A stretch of 8,242 nt of DNA from Thermoleophilia bacterium (GCA_029861485.1 JAOTZF010000074.1:1-8242), one strand, 5' to 3'. Shown: positions 1 through 6,370, counted from the first letter of the stretch. Notes: generated by a model from the sequence alone, not told the origin. Program-made: numbers and translations.

Positions 1-9
1 GATTCCCAT
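1..9 (-). CDS. rplB: 50S ribosomal protein L2, first three codons only
   Basis: An ATG at bases 9-7 is followed by codons for Gly and Ile before the window ends. Met-Gly-Ile is the usual N-terminus of bacterial L2, and rplB normally follows rplW in the S10 operon. The start lies 4 bases after the rplW stop, so the two are probably translated in a coupled way. A GAGGG in the last codons of rplW, 11 bases before the ATG, could act as a distant ribosome-binding site. Three codons cannot identify a gene alone, so the call rests mainly on synteny. Confidence 0.75.
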
Positions 10-13
10 TGAC

Positions 14-310
14 CTACGCGCCCTCGTAGAGCTCGATCTTGTCGTCGGGCGAGAGCTCGACGATCGCCTTCTTCCAGCCGCGCTTGGTGCCGGCGGTGAA
101 TCCCCGCCGCTTGGGCTTCGGCCTGACCGTCACCGTGCGCACGTCAGTCACCGTCACCTCGAAGATGCGCTCCACGGCCTCGCGAATCTCGGTCTTGTGG
201 GCATCGGGCGCCACACGAAAGCTGTACTGGTTGTGCGCCTGCACCTGCCCGAATGCCTTCTCACTGATGACCGGGGTCAGGATGATCTGACGGGGGTCGC
301 GCTCGCTCAC
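14..310 (-). CDS. rplW: 50S ribosomal protein L23
   Basis: This 98-residue protein has the normal length of bacterial L23, which binds 23S rRNA domain III at the polypeptide exit and forms a docking site for trigger factor and SRP. The N-terminal segment with ILTPVISEKA (residues 10-19) is the family signature. The basic stretch RPKPKRRGFTAGTKRGWKKA (about residues 63-82) is the usual rRNA-binding loop. The start is a GTG that overlaps the rplD stop in a GTGA arrangement. A strong Shine-Dalgarno sequence 7 bases upstream, inside the rplD tail, supports this start. The gene is ordinary apart from that overlap, and rplB follows at once. Confidence 0.96.
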   Translation of the reverse strand: MSERDPRQIILTPVISEKAFGQVQAHNQYSFRVAPDAHKTEIREAVERIFEVTVTDVRTVTVRPKPKRRGFTAGTKRGWKKAIVELSPDDKIELYEGA

Positions 311-1245
311 GACTCGTCCTCCTCCGTCGCGGCGCCCTCGGTCGCGTCCGCGTCATCTTCTTCGTCCCCTGCATCGCCCGCCTCCGCAGCATCCGCGGTG
401 GACTCGTCATCGGCGACGTCCGCTTCTGCGGCCTCGGCCGCGCCGCTGGCCTCCGGCTCGTCGGCCTCGTCGCTGATGCCCTCCTCCGCTTCGGCGGGAG
501 GCTCCTCTTCCTCGACGGCGACCTCTTCGGTCGACTCGGCGACGGCGTCCTTCGGCTCGGGCGGCGCCTTGCGACGCGGCTTGCGCTTCTTCTTGCCCTC
601 GACAGTCTCGACCGCGCCCTCGCCGCCGGTCAAGCGCTCCCAGACCGCGCGCTCGACCAGCAGGCAGCGCGCCTGCATGATGTCCACGGTGGCGAGGGCG
701 CCTGCCGCGAGAACGGTGACGCCCGCCAGATTGCGGAACGACCGGGCCACGATGCCGTCGGGGTCCTCCAGGACAATCGTCAGCGGCCGCGCGTCGAGCA
801 CGTCTGCGGCTTGGCGCAGATACTCGACGGCGCGCTTCGTCGAGGGGGCGTCCCATTCGACGGGATCCATCAGTGCGGCGCTGCCCCGCTCGGCGTGCGC
901 GCGAAGCGCGGAGCGAAACGCCTGACGGCGCGCCTTGCGATTGACCTTCCCGCCGTGGCTGCGGGGCGTCGGCCCGAAGACGAGGCCACCACCCACCCAT
1001 TGCGGCGCCCGGATCGAGCCCTGGCGAGCTCGGCCGGTGCCCTTCTGGCGCCAGGGCTTGGCGCCGCCGCCTGCGACGTCGCTGCGGGTCTCGGTGGAGT
1101 GCGTTCCGGCGCGACGCGCGGCCAGCTCGGCGATCACCGTCTCATGGATGAGATGCGTCTTGATCTCCTGGCCCGCGAGGTCCTCTGAGAGCTCGGAGAT
1201 GCCGACGGTCACGCCCTCGGCGTTGAGGACCGCCAGCTTGCTCAT
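307..1245 (-). CDS. rplD: 50S ribosomal protein L4 with long acidic C-terminal tail
   Basis: L4 binds 23S rRNA early in assembly and lines the exit-tunnel constriction; in E. coli it also represses its own operon. Residues 1 to about 206 are a normal L4: the tunnel loop is clear in GGGAKPWRQKGTGRARQGS (residues 59-77), followed by the GGGLVFGPTPRSH segment and a core ending near VWERL (201-205). The family is usually about 200-220 residues, but this protein has 312. The excess is a basic linker (residues 217-227, eight Lys/Arg) and then residues 233-312, with 36 Asp/Glu of 80 and no Lys, Arg or His. The tail is rich in Ala and looks disordered. The frame runs cleanly into the rplW overlap, so a frameshift artefact is unlikely. 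The ATG overlaps the rplC stop as ATGA, and GAGG lies 5 bases upstream. Confidence 0.96.
   Translation of the reverse strand: MSKLAVLNAEGVTVGISELSEDLAGQEIKTHLIHETVIAELAARRAGTHSTETRSDVAGGGAKPWRQKGTGRARQGSIRAPQWVGGGLVFGPTPRSHGGKVNRKARRQAFRSALRAHAERGSAALMDPVEWDAPSTKRAVEYLRQAADVLDARPLTIVLEDPDGIVARSFRNLAGVTVLAAGALATVDIMQARCLLVERAVWERLTGGEGAVETVEGKKKRKPRRKAPPEPKDAVAESTEEVAVEEEEPPAEAEEGISDEADEPEASGAAEAAEADVADDESTADAAEAGDAGDEEDDADATEGAATEEDES
318..325 (-). promoter_or_regulatory. Ribosome-binding site of rplW inside the rplD tail
   Basis: On the minus strand GGAGGAGG lies 7 bases before the rplW GTG. These bases are also codons for the closing Glu-Glu-Asp of the L4 acidic tail, so the end of the tail and the rplW ribosome-binding site share sequence. 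This decides the rplW start. Confidence 0.75.
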
Positions 1246-1895
1246 GCCGGCCTCACGATCACGAGACCGTTCTTGGGACCCGGCACGCTGCCGCTCACGA
1301 ACAACAGGTTGCGGTCAGCATCGGTCTCGACGACCTCGAGACCGGCTTGGGTGACCTGCTTGCCACCGAGGCGGCCGCTCATCCTCATCCCCTTGAAGAC
1401 GCGGGCGGGGTAGGCGGCGGCCCCGATCGACCCGGGAGCACGGACGTTGTGCGAGCCGTGACTGGTCGGTCCGCGGCTGAAGTTGTGTCGCTTGATCGTG
1501 CCGGCGTAGCCCTTGCCTTTCGAGGTGCCGGTCACCCGAACCTTCTGGCCCGGCTCGAAGCTGGCCACGGTCACGACGTCGCCGACAGAGAGCTCTCCTT
1601 CGCCCTCGCCACCATCACCCTCAGTCGGCGCGTCAACCTCGTCGGCGGCGAACTCGTGCAGGTGGCGCAAGAGGGGCGCTCCGGCCTTCGCGAGGTGACC
1701 GCGCTGGCCCCTTGAGATGTGCTTCTCCTTGGTCGGCCCGAAGCCGAGCTGCACGGCACGGTAGCCGTCGTTCTCGTCGGTCTTGATCTGGGTCACGTGG
1801 CACGGACCGGCCTCGATGACCGACAGGCTGACGCGCGTTCCGTCCTCACGGAACTTCTGGGTCATCCCGATCTTGCGTCCGATGATGGCGGGCAT
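1242..1895 (-). CDS. rplC: 50S ribosomal protein L3
   Basis: L3 is one of the first proteins to bind 23S rRNA, and its central extension reaches towards the peptidyl-transferase centre. The 217-residue product starts with IIGRKIGMTQ (residues 4-13). It contains the family core TGTSKGKGYAGTIKRHNFSRG (from residue 122) and the extension HGSHNVRAPGSIGAAAYPARVFKG. The Gln that is methylated in E. coli L3 (GSIGQ) is Ala here, which I believe is common outside proteobacteria. Residues about 88-101 are an extra Gly/Glu-rich loop (PTEGDGGEGEGE) between the N-terminal strands and the GDVVTV strand. The ATG shares its A with the rpsJ stop (TGATG), and the stop overlaps rplD, so translation is coupled on both sides. 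Confidence 0.97.
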   Translation of the reverse strand: MPAIIGRKIGMTQKFREDGTRVSLSVIEAGPCHVTQIKTDENDGYRAVQLGFGPTKEKHISRGQRGHLAKAGAPLLRHLHEFAADEVDAPTEGDGGEGEGELSVGDVVTVASFEPGQKVRVTGTSKGKGYAGTIKRHNFSRGPTSHGSHNVRAPGSIGAAAYPARVFKGMRMSGRLGGKQVTQAGLEVVETDADRNLLFVSGSVPGPKNGLVIVRPA

Positions 1896-2206
1896 CAGGC
1901 CTTGATCTCGATGTCGACTCCGGCCGCCAGATCGAGGCGCATGAGGGAGTCGACGGTCTTCGGGGTCGGCGAGTAGATGTCGATCAGCCGCTTGTGCGTG
2001 CGGATCTCGAAGTGCTCGCGCGAGTCCTTGTCCTTGAAGGGGCCCTTGATGACGCAGTAGACGTTGCGCTCAGTGGGCAGAGGAACGGGACCGGCAATCG
2101 TCGCGCCGCTCCGCGTGGCCGTCTCGACGATCGATGCAGCAGCCCGGTCGAGCTGTTCATGGTCGTAGGCCTTCAGCCTGATCCGGATCTTGTTCTGCTG
2201 TACCAC
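1895..2206 (-). CDS. rpsJ: 30S ribosomal protein S10 (NusE)
   Basis: S10 sits in the 30S head and, as NusE, joins NusB and NusG in antitermination and transcription-translation coupling. The 103-residue product matches the family end to end: KIRIRLKAYDHE near the N-terminus, GPVPLPTERNVYCVI in the middle, then SREHFEIRTHKRLIDI and TPKTVDSLMRLDLAAGVDIEI. I chose the GTG at 2206 because it gives the usual length and has GAGGA 5 bases upstream. An in-frame GTG at 2266 would add 20 residues with no counterpart in the family, translated through a GC-rich hairpin, and an AAGGA touches that GTG with no spacing. It is first of the S10 genes, 63 bases after the tuf stop, and its stop overlaps the rplC start by one base. 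Confidence 0.96.
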   Translation of the reverse strand: MVQQNKIRIRLKAYDHEQLDRAAASIVETATRSGATIAGPVPLPTERNVYCVIKGPFKDKDSREHFEIRTHKRLIDIYSPTPKTVDSLMRLDLAAGVDIEIKA

Positions 2207-2216
2207 GTTTGTCCTC

Positions 2217-2262
2217 AAAGACGGAAAAGCCCCGCCGCCCGCATGGACGGCGGGACCCGCCG
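2217..2262 (-). promoter_or_regulatory. Candidate attenuator/terminator between tuf and rpsJ
   Basis: Three 7-base segments occur in the tuf-rpsJ gap. On the transcript, segment 1 (2262-2256) is CGGCGGG, segment 2 (2254-2248) is CCCGCCG and segment 3 (2237-2231) is CGGCGGG, followed by GCTTTTCC. Segment 2 can pair with segment 1 (6 bp, 3-base loop) or with segment 3 (7 bp, 10-base loop, then four U). The two foldings exclude each other, which is the layout of an attenuator: 1:2 as antiterminator and 2:3 as terminator. The complementarity is read directly from the sequence. Regulatory use is inference, and the U run is short. It could instead be a plain partial terminator or a 3' stabilising hairpin for tuf. 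Confidence 0.5.
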
Positions 2263-2269
2263 TCACTCC

Positions 2270-3457
2270 TTATTCGGTGATCTTCTCCACAACTCCGGCG
2301 CCTACGGTGCGACCGCCCTCACGGATGGCGAATCGGAGACCTTCCTCCATCGCGATGGGCGCGATCAACTCCACGTCCATCGTCGCGTTGTCGCCCGGCA
2401 TGACCATCTCCACGCCCTCGTCGAGCTCGACCACTCCGGTCACGTCCGTGGTCCTGAAATAGAACTGCGGCCGGTAGCCCTTGAAGAACGGGGTGTGACG
2501 GCCGCCCTCCTCCTTCGACAGGACGTAGACCTGGGCGCGAAACTTGGTGTGCGGGGTGATGCTGCCGGGCTTGGCCAGCACCTGGCCGCGCTCGACGTCC
2601 TCGCGCTTCAAGCCGCGAAGCAGGGCCCCAATGTTGTCGCCGGCCTGACCGTGATCGAGCAGCTTGCGGAACATCTCGACGCCGGTCACGGTCGTGGTCT
2701 CGATCTGCGGCTTGATGCCGACGAGCTCGACCTCCTCGTTGACGTTGATGATGCCGCGCTCCACTCGGCCGGTGGCGACGGTGCCGCGACCGGTGATCGT
2801 GAAGACGTCCTCGATCGGCATCAGGAACGGCTTGTCGACCTCGCGCTCCGGCATGGGCACGTACTCGTCCACCTGTGCCATCAGCTCGAGAATCTTGGCG
2901 GCCTCGTCGGCGTCGCCCTCGAGGGCCTTCAGCGCGGAGCCGGTGACGATCGGAATCTCATCGCCCGGGAACTCGTACTCCGACAGCAGCTCGCGGACCT
3001 CGAGCTCCACCAGCTCGAGCAGCTCCTCATCGTCGACCATGTCGGCCTTATTGAGGAACACCACGATCGACGGCACGCCGACCTGGCGCGCGAGCAGGAT
3101 GTGCTCACGGGTCTGCGGCATGGGACCGTCGGCCGCCGACACGACCAGGATCGCGCCGTCCATCTGGGCGGCACCCGTGATCATGTTCTTCACGTAGTCC
3201 GCGTGGCCGGGACAGTCGACGTGGGCGTAGTGCCGATTCTCGGTCTCGTACTCCACATGAGCGGTCGCGATGGTGATGCCGCGCTCGCGCTCCTCCGGGG
3301 CCTTGTCAATGGCGTCGAACGCGACGGCCTCGCCGGGGCCGGCATCAGACAGCACTTTGGTGATGGCCGCGGTGAGGGTCGTCTTACCATGGTCCACGTG
3401 ACCGATGGTTCCCACGTTCACGTGAGGCTTGGACCTATCGAACTTCTCCTTCGACAT
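2270..3457 (-). CDS. tuf: Elongation factor Tu
   Basis: EF-Tu is the cytosolic GTPase that carries aminoacyl-tRNA to the ribosomal A site. The 395-residue product has all G motifs: GHVDHGKT (19-26), switch I RERGITI (57-63), DCPGH with the catalytic His (81-85), NKAD (136-139) and GSALKAL (173-179). The domain II and III signatures are GRGTVATGRVERG (223-235) and GGRHTPFFKGYRPQFYFR (318-335), and the C-terminus ends GGRTVGAGVVEKITE. The ATG at 3457 is chosen from this alignment and from AAGGAG 9 bases upstream. The frame stays open further upstream, but with no EF-Tu similarity. tuf would normally follow fusA on one transcript. Here an inverted gene separates them, so expression must come from the divergent gap. 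The S10 genes follow after 63 bases. Confidence 0.98.
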   Translation of the reverse strand: MSKEKFDRSKPHVNVGTIGHVDHGKTTLTAAITKVLSDAGPGEAVAFDAIDKAPEERERGITIATAHVEYETENRHYAHVDCPGHADYVKNMITGAAQMDGAILVVSAADGPMPQTREHILLARQVGVPSIVVFLNKADMVDDEELLELVELEVRELLSEYEFPGDEIPIVTGSALKALEGDADEAAKILELMAQVDEYVPMPEREVDKPFLMPIEDVFTITGRGTVATGRVERGIINVNEEVELVGIKPQIETTTVTGVEMFRKLLDHGQAGDNIGALLRGLKREDVERGQVLAKPGSITPHTKFRAQVYVLSKEEGGRHTPFFKGYRPQFYFRTTDVTGVVELDEGVEMVMPGDNATMDVELIAPIAMEEGLRFAIREGGRTVGAGVVEKITE

Positions 3458-3466
3458 CAGCGAACA

Positions 3467-3488
3467 CTCCTTCCGGGCACTGTCCCGG
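3467..3488 (-). promoter_or_regulatory. tuf ribosome-binding site with abutting hairpin
   Basis: AAGGAG (3467-3472) lies 9 bases before the tuf ATG. Directly against it is an inverted repeat, CCGGG-ACAGTG-CCCGG (3473-3488), a 5-bp stem with a 6-base loop. It could help keep the ribosome-binding site open or modulate access to it. The ribosome-binding site is secure, but a role for the small stem is only suggested. Confidence 0.6.
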
Positions 3489-3516
3489 CGGCCTGACACT
3501 GGCCATTTGAGGTACG

Positions 3517-3558
3517 AAAAGGGGCCCTGGCACAACTTGCGCGGCCCATTGGCCGCGC
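3517..3558 (-). promoter_or_regulatory. tuf leader: two competing hairpins
   Basis: In the presumed tuf leader, GCGCGGCC (3558-3551) pairs perfectly with GGCCGCGC (3546-3539) around an AATG loop (8 bp). The second arm can pair instead with the downstream segment 3533-3522: 3547-3543 with 3526-3522 and 3542-3539 with 3533-3530, giving 9 pairs with one G-U and a 3-base bulge. That fold is followed by C and four U (3520-3517), so it resembles a weak intrinsic terminator that the upstream hairpin would prevent. The pairings are seen in the sequence, and control of tuf by them is inference. Confidence 0.35.
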
Positions 3559-3592
3559 GCAGGCTAAACCCGGTGCTCCGTAAAGCCCGCGC

Positions 3593-3621
3593 ATAGTAGC
3601 GAGCCCCATCTGAGGTCGCAA
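3593..3621 (-). promoter_or_regulatory. Candidate housekeeping promoter for tuf and the S10 genes
   Basis: On the minus strand TTGCGA (3621-3616) and TACTAT (3598-3593) are separated by exactly 17 bases. Each matches 4 of 6 bases of the -35 and -10 consensus of the main sigma factor. Transcription would start near 3586 and give a leader of about 129 nt before the tuf ATG. Some promoter is required here because the gene upstream of tuf points the other way. The match is good but not perfect, so the exact site is a prediction. Confidence 0.6.
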
Positions 3622-3648
3622 CAGCAACCAGGCGCTCGCGACCGCGCC

Positions 3649-3660
3649 TAGGATCGTGGG
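3649..3660 (+). promoter_or_regulatory. Start region of the FAD/Fe-S gene: AGGA site or leaderless -10
   Basis: AGGA (3650-3653) lies 7 bases before the GTG start and can act as a ribosome-binding site. The overlapping TAGGAT (3649-3654) also fits the TAnnnT -10 pattern, 6 bases before the GTG, which is the spacing of leaderless actinobacterial transcripts. I see no convincing -35 at 17-19 bases upstream. The two readings cannot be separated from sequence alone. Confidence 0.4.
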
Positions 3661-6342
3661 GTGGACCTCGAGCGGCTGAGACGAGCACTGCGCGGACACG
3701 TGGCGGGTGACCTGCGCCTCGACTCCGCGACCCGCGAGCTCTACGCCGCCGACGCGAGCCTCTATCGGTGTCGGCCGGTCGGCGCCCTCCGAGCGCGCAC
3801 ACCCGACGATCTCGGAGTAGCCCTCGCCGCATGCAGGGAGTCCGGGGTCCCGTTGACGATGCGCGGTGCCGGAACGAGCCTCGCGGGACAGGCCGTCGGA
3901 CCCGGCCTCGTCGTGGACTGCTCGGCACTGAACGCGATCGCGGTCGAGCCTGATAGGCGCATCGCCCGCGTGGGCCCCGGGGCAGTGCTCGACGACGTCA
4001 ACGCCGCTGCAGGCGCCCACGACCTGCTGTTCGGGCCCGATGTGGCGACCGGGAACCGGGCGACCATCGGCGGCATGATCGCGAACAATTCCGCGGGATC
4101 GCGATCGGTGATTTACGGACAGACCGGAGAATCCGTCGTCGGCCTCGACGTCTTCCTCGCCACTGGAGACCGCGTGACGCTGCGCCGGGGGGGTGCGGTT
4201 CCGGCCGCGCTGGATGGGTCCCGCCAGCTTGCGGATGCCATGCCGGCGCGTACGCTGCTGCGCCGCGTCTCGGGGTATGCCCTCGACGCCATGGCCGGAC
4301 CGAATCCGGACTGGCCCGGCGTGATCTGTGGGTCCGAGGGCACGCTCGGAGTCATAGCCGCTGCGGAGTTGGCGCTCGAGGAGCGCCCCGCGTTCCGTGC
4401 GCTGGCCGTGCTGCGCTACCCGTCCATGGCCGAGGCGCTCGACTGCGTCGTAGGCCTCCTGGAGTCCGGCCCCTCGGCCATCGAGCTGCTCGACCTCGCG
4501 ATGCTCGATGCCGACGGCCACACAACGGAGGCCGGCGACCGGGCCGTGGCGCTGCTCGTCGAGCACAGCGGGGATCAGGAGGACGTGCGAAGACGCCTCG
4601 CCGAGCTACCCGCCGCGCAGCTGATCCTCGATCCGGCGCACCAAGAGCACATCTGGGCGGGGCGGCGCGCGGGGATCGCGTGGGCGCTGAAGCAGGCCAG
4701 CCGTGGCGCAGGCGGAGAGGACCCTCGACCGATCCCCTTCATCGAAGACCCCGCGGTGCCGCCCGATCGGCTCGGGTCCTTCTCGAGCGAAGTTCGTCGC
4801 GTTCTCGATGAAGAGGGCGTTCGCGCCATTTGGTACGGCCACGCCAGCGTGGGCTGCCTGCACATCCGGCCGGTTATGGACCTGCGCAAGCCGGCCGAGG
4901 TGGTGCGCGTGCGCCGCATCGCCGAGAGCGTCGCGCAGCTCGTCGCGAAACATGACGGCTCGCTGTCGGGAGAGCATGGCGACGGAAGGGTGCGAAGCGA
5001 GCTGCTTCCCGCGATCTACCCGCCCGAGACGATCGCCGCCTTCGCGCAGCTCAAGCGGCGTCTGGATCCTGATGGGATCCTGAACCCGGGCGTGATCGTC
5101 GACCCGCACCGACTGGACGAGGACCTGAGAGCCGTAGCCCCGGTGCTCCCGGCTCCGGCGCCGCGGTTGTCCTTCGTCGCGGCGGGCGGGATCGGTCGCG
5201 CGGCGAGGGCCTGCAATGGAAACGGCCTCTGCCGCGCCCACGCCGGCGCCATGTGCCCGACCTACCAGGCACTCGGCGACGAGCGTCACTCAACGCGGGG
5301 GCGGGCCGTGCTCTTCCGCGCTGCGATCGAGGGGCGTCTGGAGGCGGGGCTCGCCGATCCCGGTCTACACGAGGCGCTCGAGCTGTGCCTCGGCTGCAAG
5401 GCGTGCGCGCGAGAGTGTCCGGCCGAGGTCGACATGGCATGGATGAAGATCGAGGCACTCGCGGCACGACACGCAAGACGCCACGTTCCGCTCAGCACGT
5501 GGCTCGCGGCCCACGCCCACGAGGTGCTGGCACTCGGGGGCCACCTCGTGCCGATCGCCCGGATGGGCGCCCGCGTCGTCAGCCACATCACCGGGCGAGC
5601 GCTGCCCTCGCCGGTCGCGCGCTGGAGGCCGCCGCGTAGGTCAGGGCGCGGTTCACCACTGGTCCTGATGGCCGACACGTTCACGCGCTATCTCCACCCG
5701 GAGGTGGGCGATGCGGCACGAGCGGTGCTGGCCTCGAACGCGCGGGTCGAGGTGGTCTCTCCCGGCTGCTGCGGCCGCCCGCTGCTGTCGATGGGCTTGG
5801 TCGACCGGGCGCGACATCGCGCTGTAAGGATGCTCGACCGGCTGGCGCCGCACGCGCTCGCCGGCACTCCGATCGTCGTGCTGGAGCCGTCGTGCTGGTC
5901 GATGCTGGTCGACGACGTGCCGCGGCTCCTGCCCGACGATCCGCGCGCGGCGTGGGTGGCCGAGCGCGCGCGCAGCTTCGAGCGTGCGGCCGGAGAGCTT
6001 GGCCTTCGGGCCTCCGAGCGCGCGGGAACCGTGCTCCATCCCCATTGCCACGCACGCGCACTCGGAGAGGCAGACGCGATCGCCGCCATCGTGCCCGGCG
6101 GCCGGGATAGCGGCGCGGGATGCTGCGGCATGGCCGGCGCCTTCGGCTACCAGCACCCGGCGGTGTCTCGCGAGGTGGCGGAAACCCTGCTGGGCCCGGC
6201 GACGCGCGACGCAGAGCGGGTCATCGCCTCCGGCACCTCGTGCCGCCAACAGATCGTCGACCTCACCGGCCGGCGGGCACTCCACCCGGCCGAGGCGCTG
6301 GCGGCCGACCTCATGCTCGATGATCGAACGGGGCCGGCCTGA
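3661..6342 (+). CDS. Fused FAD and Fe-S 2-hydroxyacid dehydrogenase (YdiJ/GlcD-GlcF type)
   Basis: The 893-residue protein probably oxidises a D-2-hydroxyacid (D-lactate, glycolate or D-2-hydroxyglutarate) and passes electrons from FAD through Fe-S clusters, likely to the quinone pool. Residues about 40-240 are a PCMH-type FAD domain: RGAGTSLAGQAVGPGLVVDCS (68-88), PDVATGNRATIGGMIANNSAG (126-146) and GSEGTLGVI (224-232). Residues about 240-485 are the FAD-oxidase C-terminal domain, with GHASVGCLHIRP (393-404), SGEHGDGR (436-443) and NPGVI (475-479). A ferredoxin segment follows, with Cys 518, 524 and 532, then CLGCKACARECP (576-587). Two CCG domains have Cys pairs 703/704 and 821/822 and partners 745, 796 and 861. 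All expected cluster ligands are present, and there is no signal peptide or membrane segment. E. coli YdiJ is about 1,000 residues, so this is a shorter version. The substrate cannot be fixed from sequence. The GTG start gives the natural N-terminus of the family. The gene stands alone, divergent from tuf and convergent with fusA. Confidence 0.9.
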   Translation: MDLERLRRALRGHVAGDLRLDSATRELYAADASLYRCRPVGALRARTPDDLGVALAACRESGVPLTMRGAGTSLAGQAVGPGLVVDCSALNAIAVEPDRRIARVGPGAVLDDVNAAAGAHDLLFGPDVATGNRATIGGMIANNSAGSRSVIYGQTGESVVGLDVFLATGDRVTLRRGGAVPAALDGSRQLADAMPARTLLRRVSGYALDAMAGPNPDWPGVICGSEGTLGVIAAAELALEERPAFRALAVLRYPSMAEALDCVVGLLESGPSAIELLDLAMLDADGHTTEAGDRAVALLVEHSGDQEDVRRRLAELPAAQLILDPAHQEHIWAGRRAGIAWALKQASRGAGGEDPRPIPFIEDPAVPPDRLGSFSSEVRRVLDEEGVRAIWYGHASVGCLHIRPVMDLRKPAEVVRVRRIAESVAQLVAKHDGSLSGEHGDGRVRSELLPAIYPPETIAAFAQLKRRLDPDGILNPGVIVDPHRLDEDLRAVAPVLPAPAPRLSFVAAGGIGRAARACNGNGLCRAHAGAMCPTYQALGDERHSTRGRAVLFRAAIEGRLEAGLADPGLHEALELCLGCKACARECPAEVDMAWMKIEALAARHARRHVPLSTWLAAHAHEVLALGGHLVPIARMGARVVSHITGRALPSPVARWRPPRRSGRGSPLVLMADTFTRYLHPEVGDAARAVLASNARVEVVSPGCCGRPLLSMGLVDRARHRAVRMLDRLAPHALAGTPIVVLEPSCWSMLVDDVPRLLPDDPRAAWVAERARSFERAAGELGLRASERAGTVLHPHCHARALGEADAIAAIVPGGRDSGAGCCGMAGAFGYQHPAVSREVAETLLGPATRDAERVIASGTSCRQQIVDLTGRRALHPAEALAADLMLDDRTGPA

Positions 6343-6370
6343 GGCGGCCCCGTTCGACGACTACTCGTCG
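6324..6370. terminator. Bidirectional hairpin terminator between convergent genes
   Basis: Bases 6324-6336 and 6345-6357 form a perfect 13-bp inverted repeat (TCGAACGGGGCCG and its complement) with an 8-base loop that contains the TGA of the plus-strand gene. A second perfect hairpin, CGACGA-CTAC-TCGTCG (6355-6370), overlaps it by 3 bases. The position between two converging genes fits a terminator for both strands. Neither side has a U run, as is often the case in high-GC actinobacteria, so the strength of termination is uncertain. Confidence 0.7.

Noticed and set aside
310..549. The L4 acidic tail as a separate gene or the product of a frameshift.
   Set aside because: The frame is continuous with the L4 core, there is no internal start with a ribosome-binding site, and the stop makes the expected 4-base overlap with rplW.
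197..925. 242-codon plus-strand frame rich in Ser and Ala, opposite the rplD tail.
   Set aside because: The Ser/Ala runs are the complement of the Glu/Asp/Ala codons of the L4 tail. There is no ribosome-binding site or domain to support it.
1994..3496. 500-codon plus-strand open frame covering tuf.
   Set aside because: It is the complement of the EF-Tu coding frame, rich in His, Leu and Asp, as expected when conserved high-GC codons are read backwards. It has no family likeness.
3458..3928. Possible 157-residue N-terminal extension of EF-Tu.
   Set aside because: The frame is open, but the predicted sequence is Arg-rich and unrelated to EF-Tu. The ATG at 3457 has a well-placed AAGGAG, and the best promoter lies inside the extension.
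3457..4566. 369-codon open frame on the minus strand, antisense to the dehydrogenase gene, ending in a TGATG overlap with the tuf start.
   Set aside because: The overlap looks like translational coupling, but the product has no recognisable domain and its composition is that of a reverse-strand shadow in high-GC DNA. The opposite strand encodes a convincing full-length enzyme with all its motifs.
3661..6342. The dehydrogenase as two genes (glcD and glcF) merged by a sequencing error.
   Set aside because: The linker between the flavin half and the Fe-S half is in frame, and single-chain proteins with this domain order are an established family (YdiJ and relatives).
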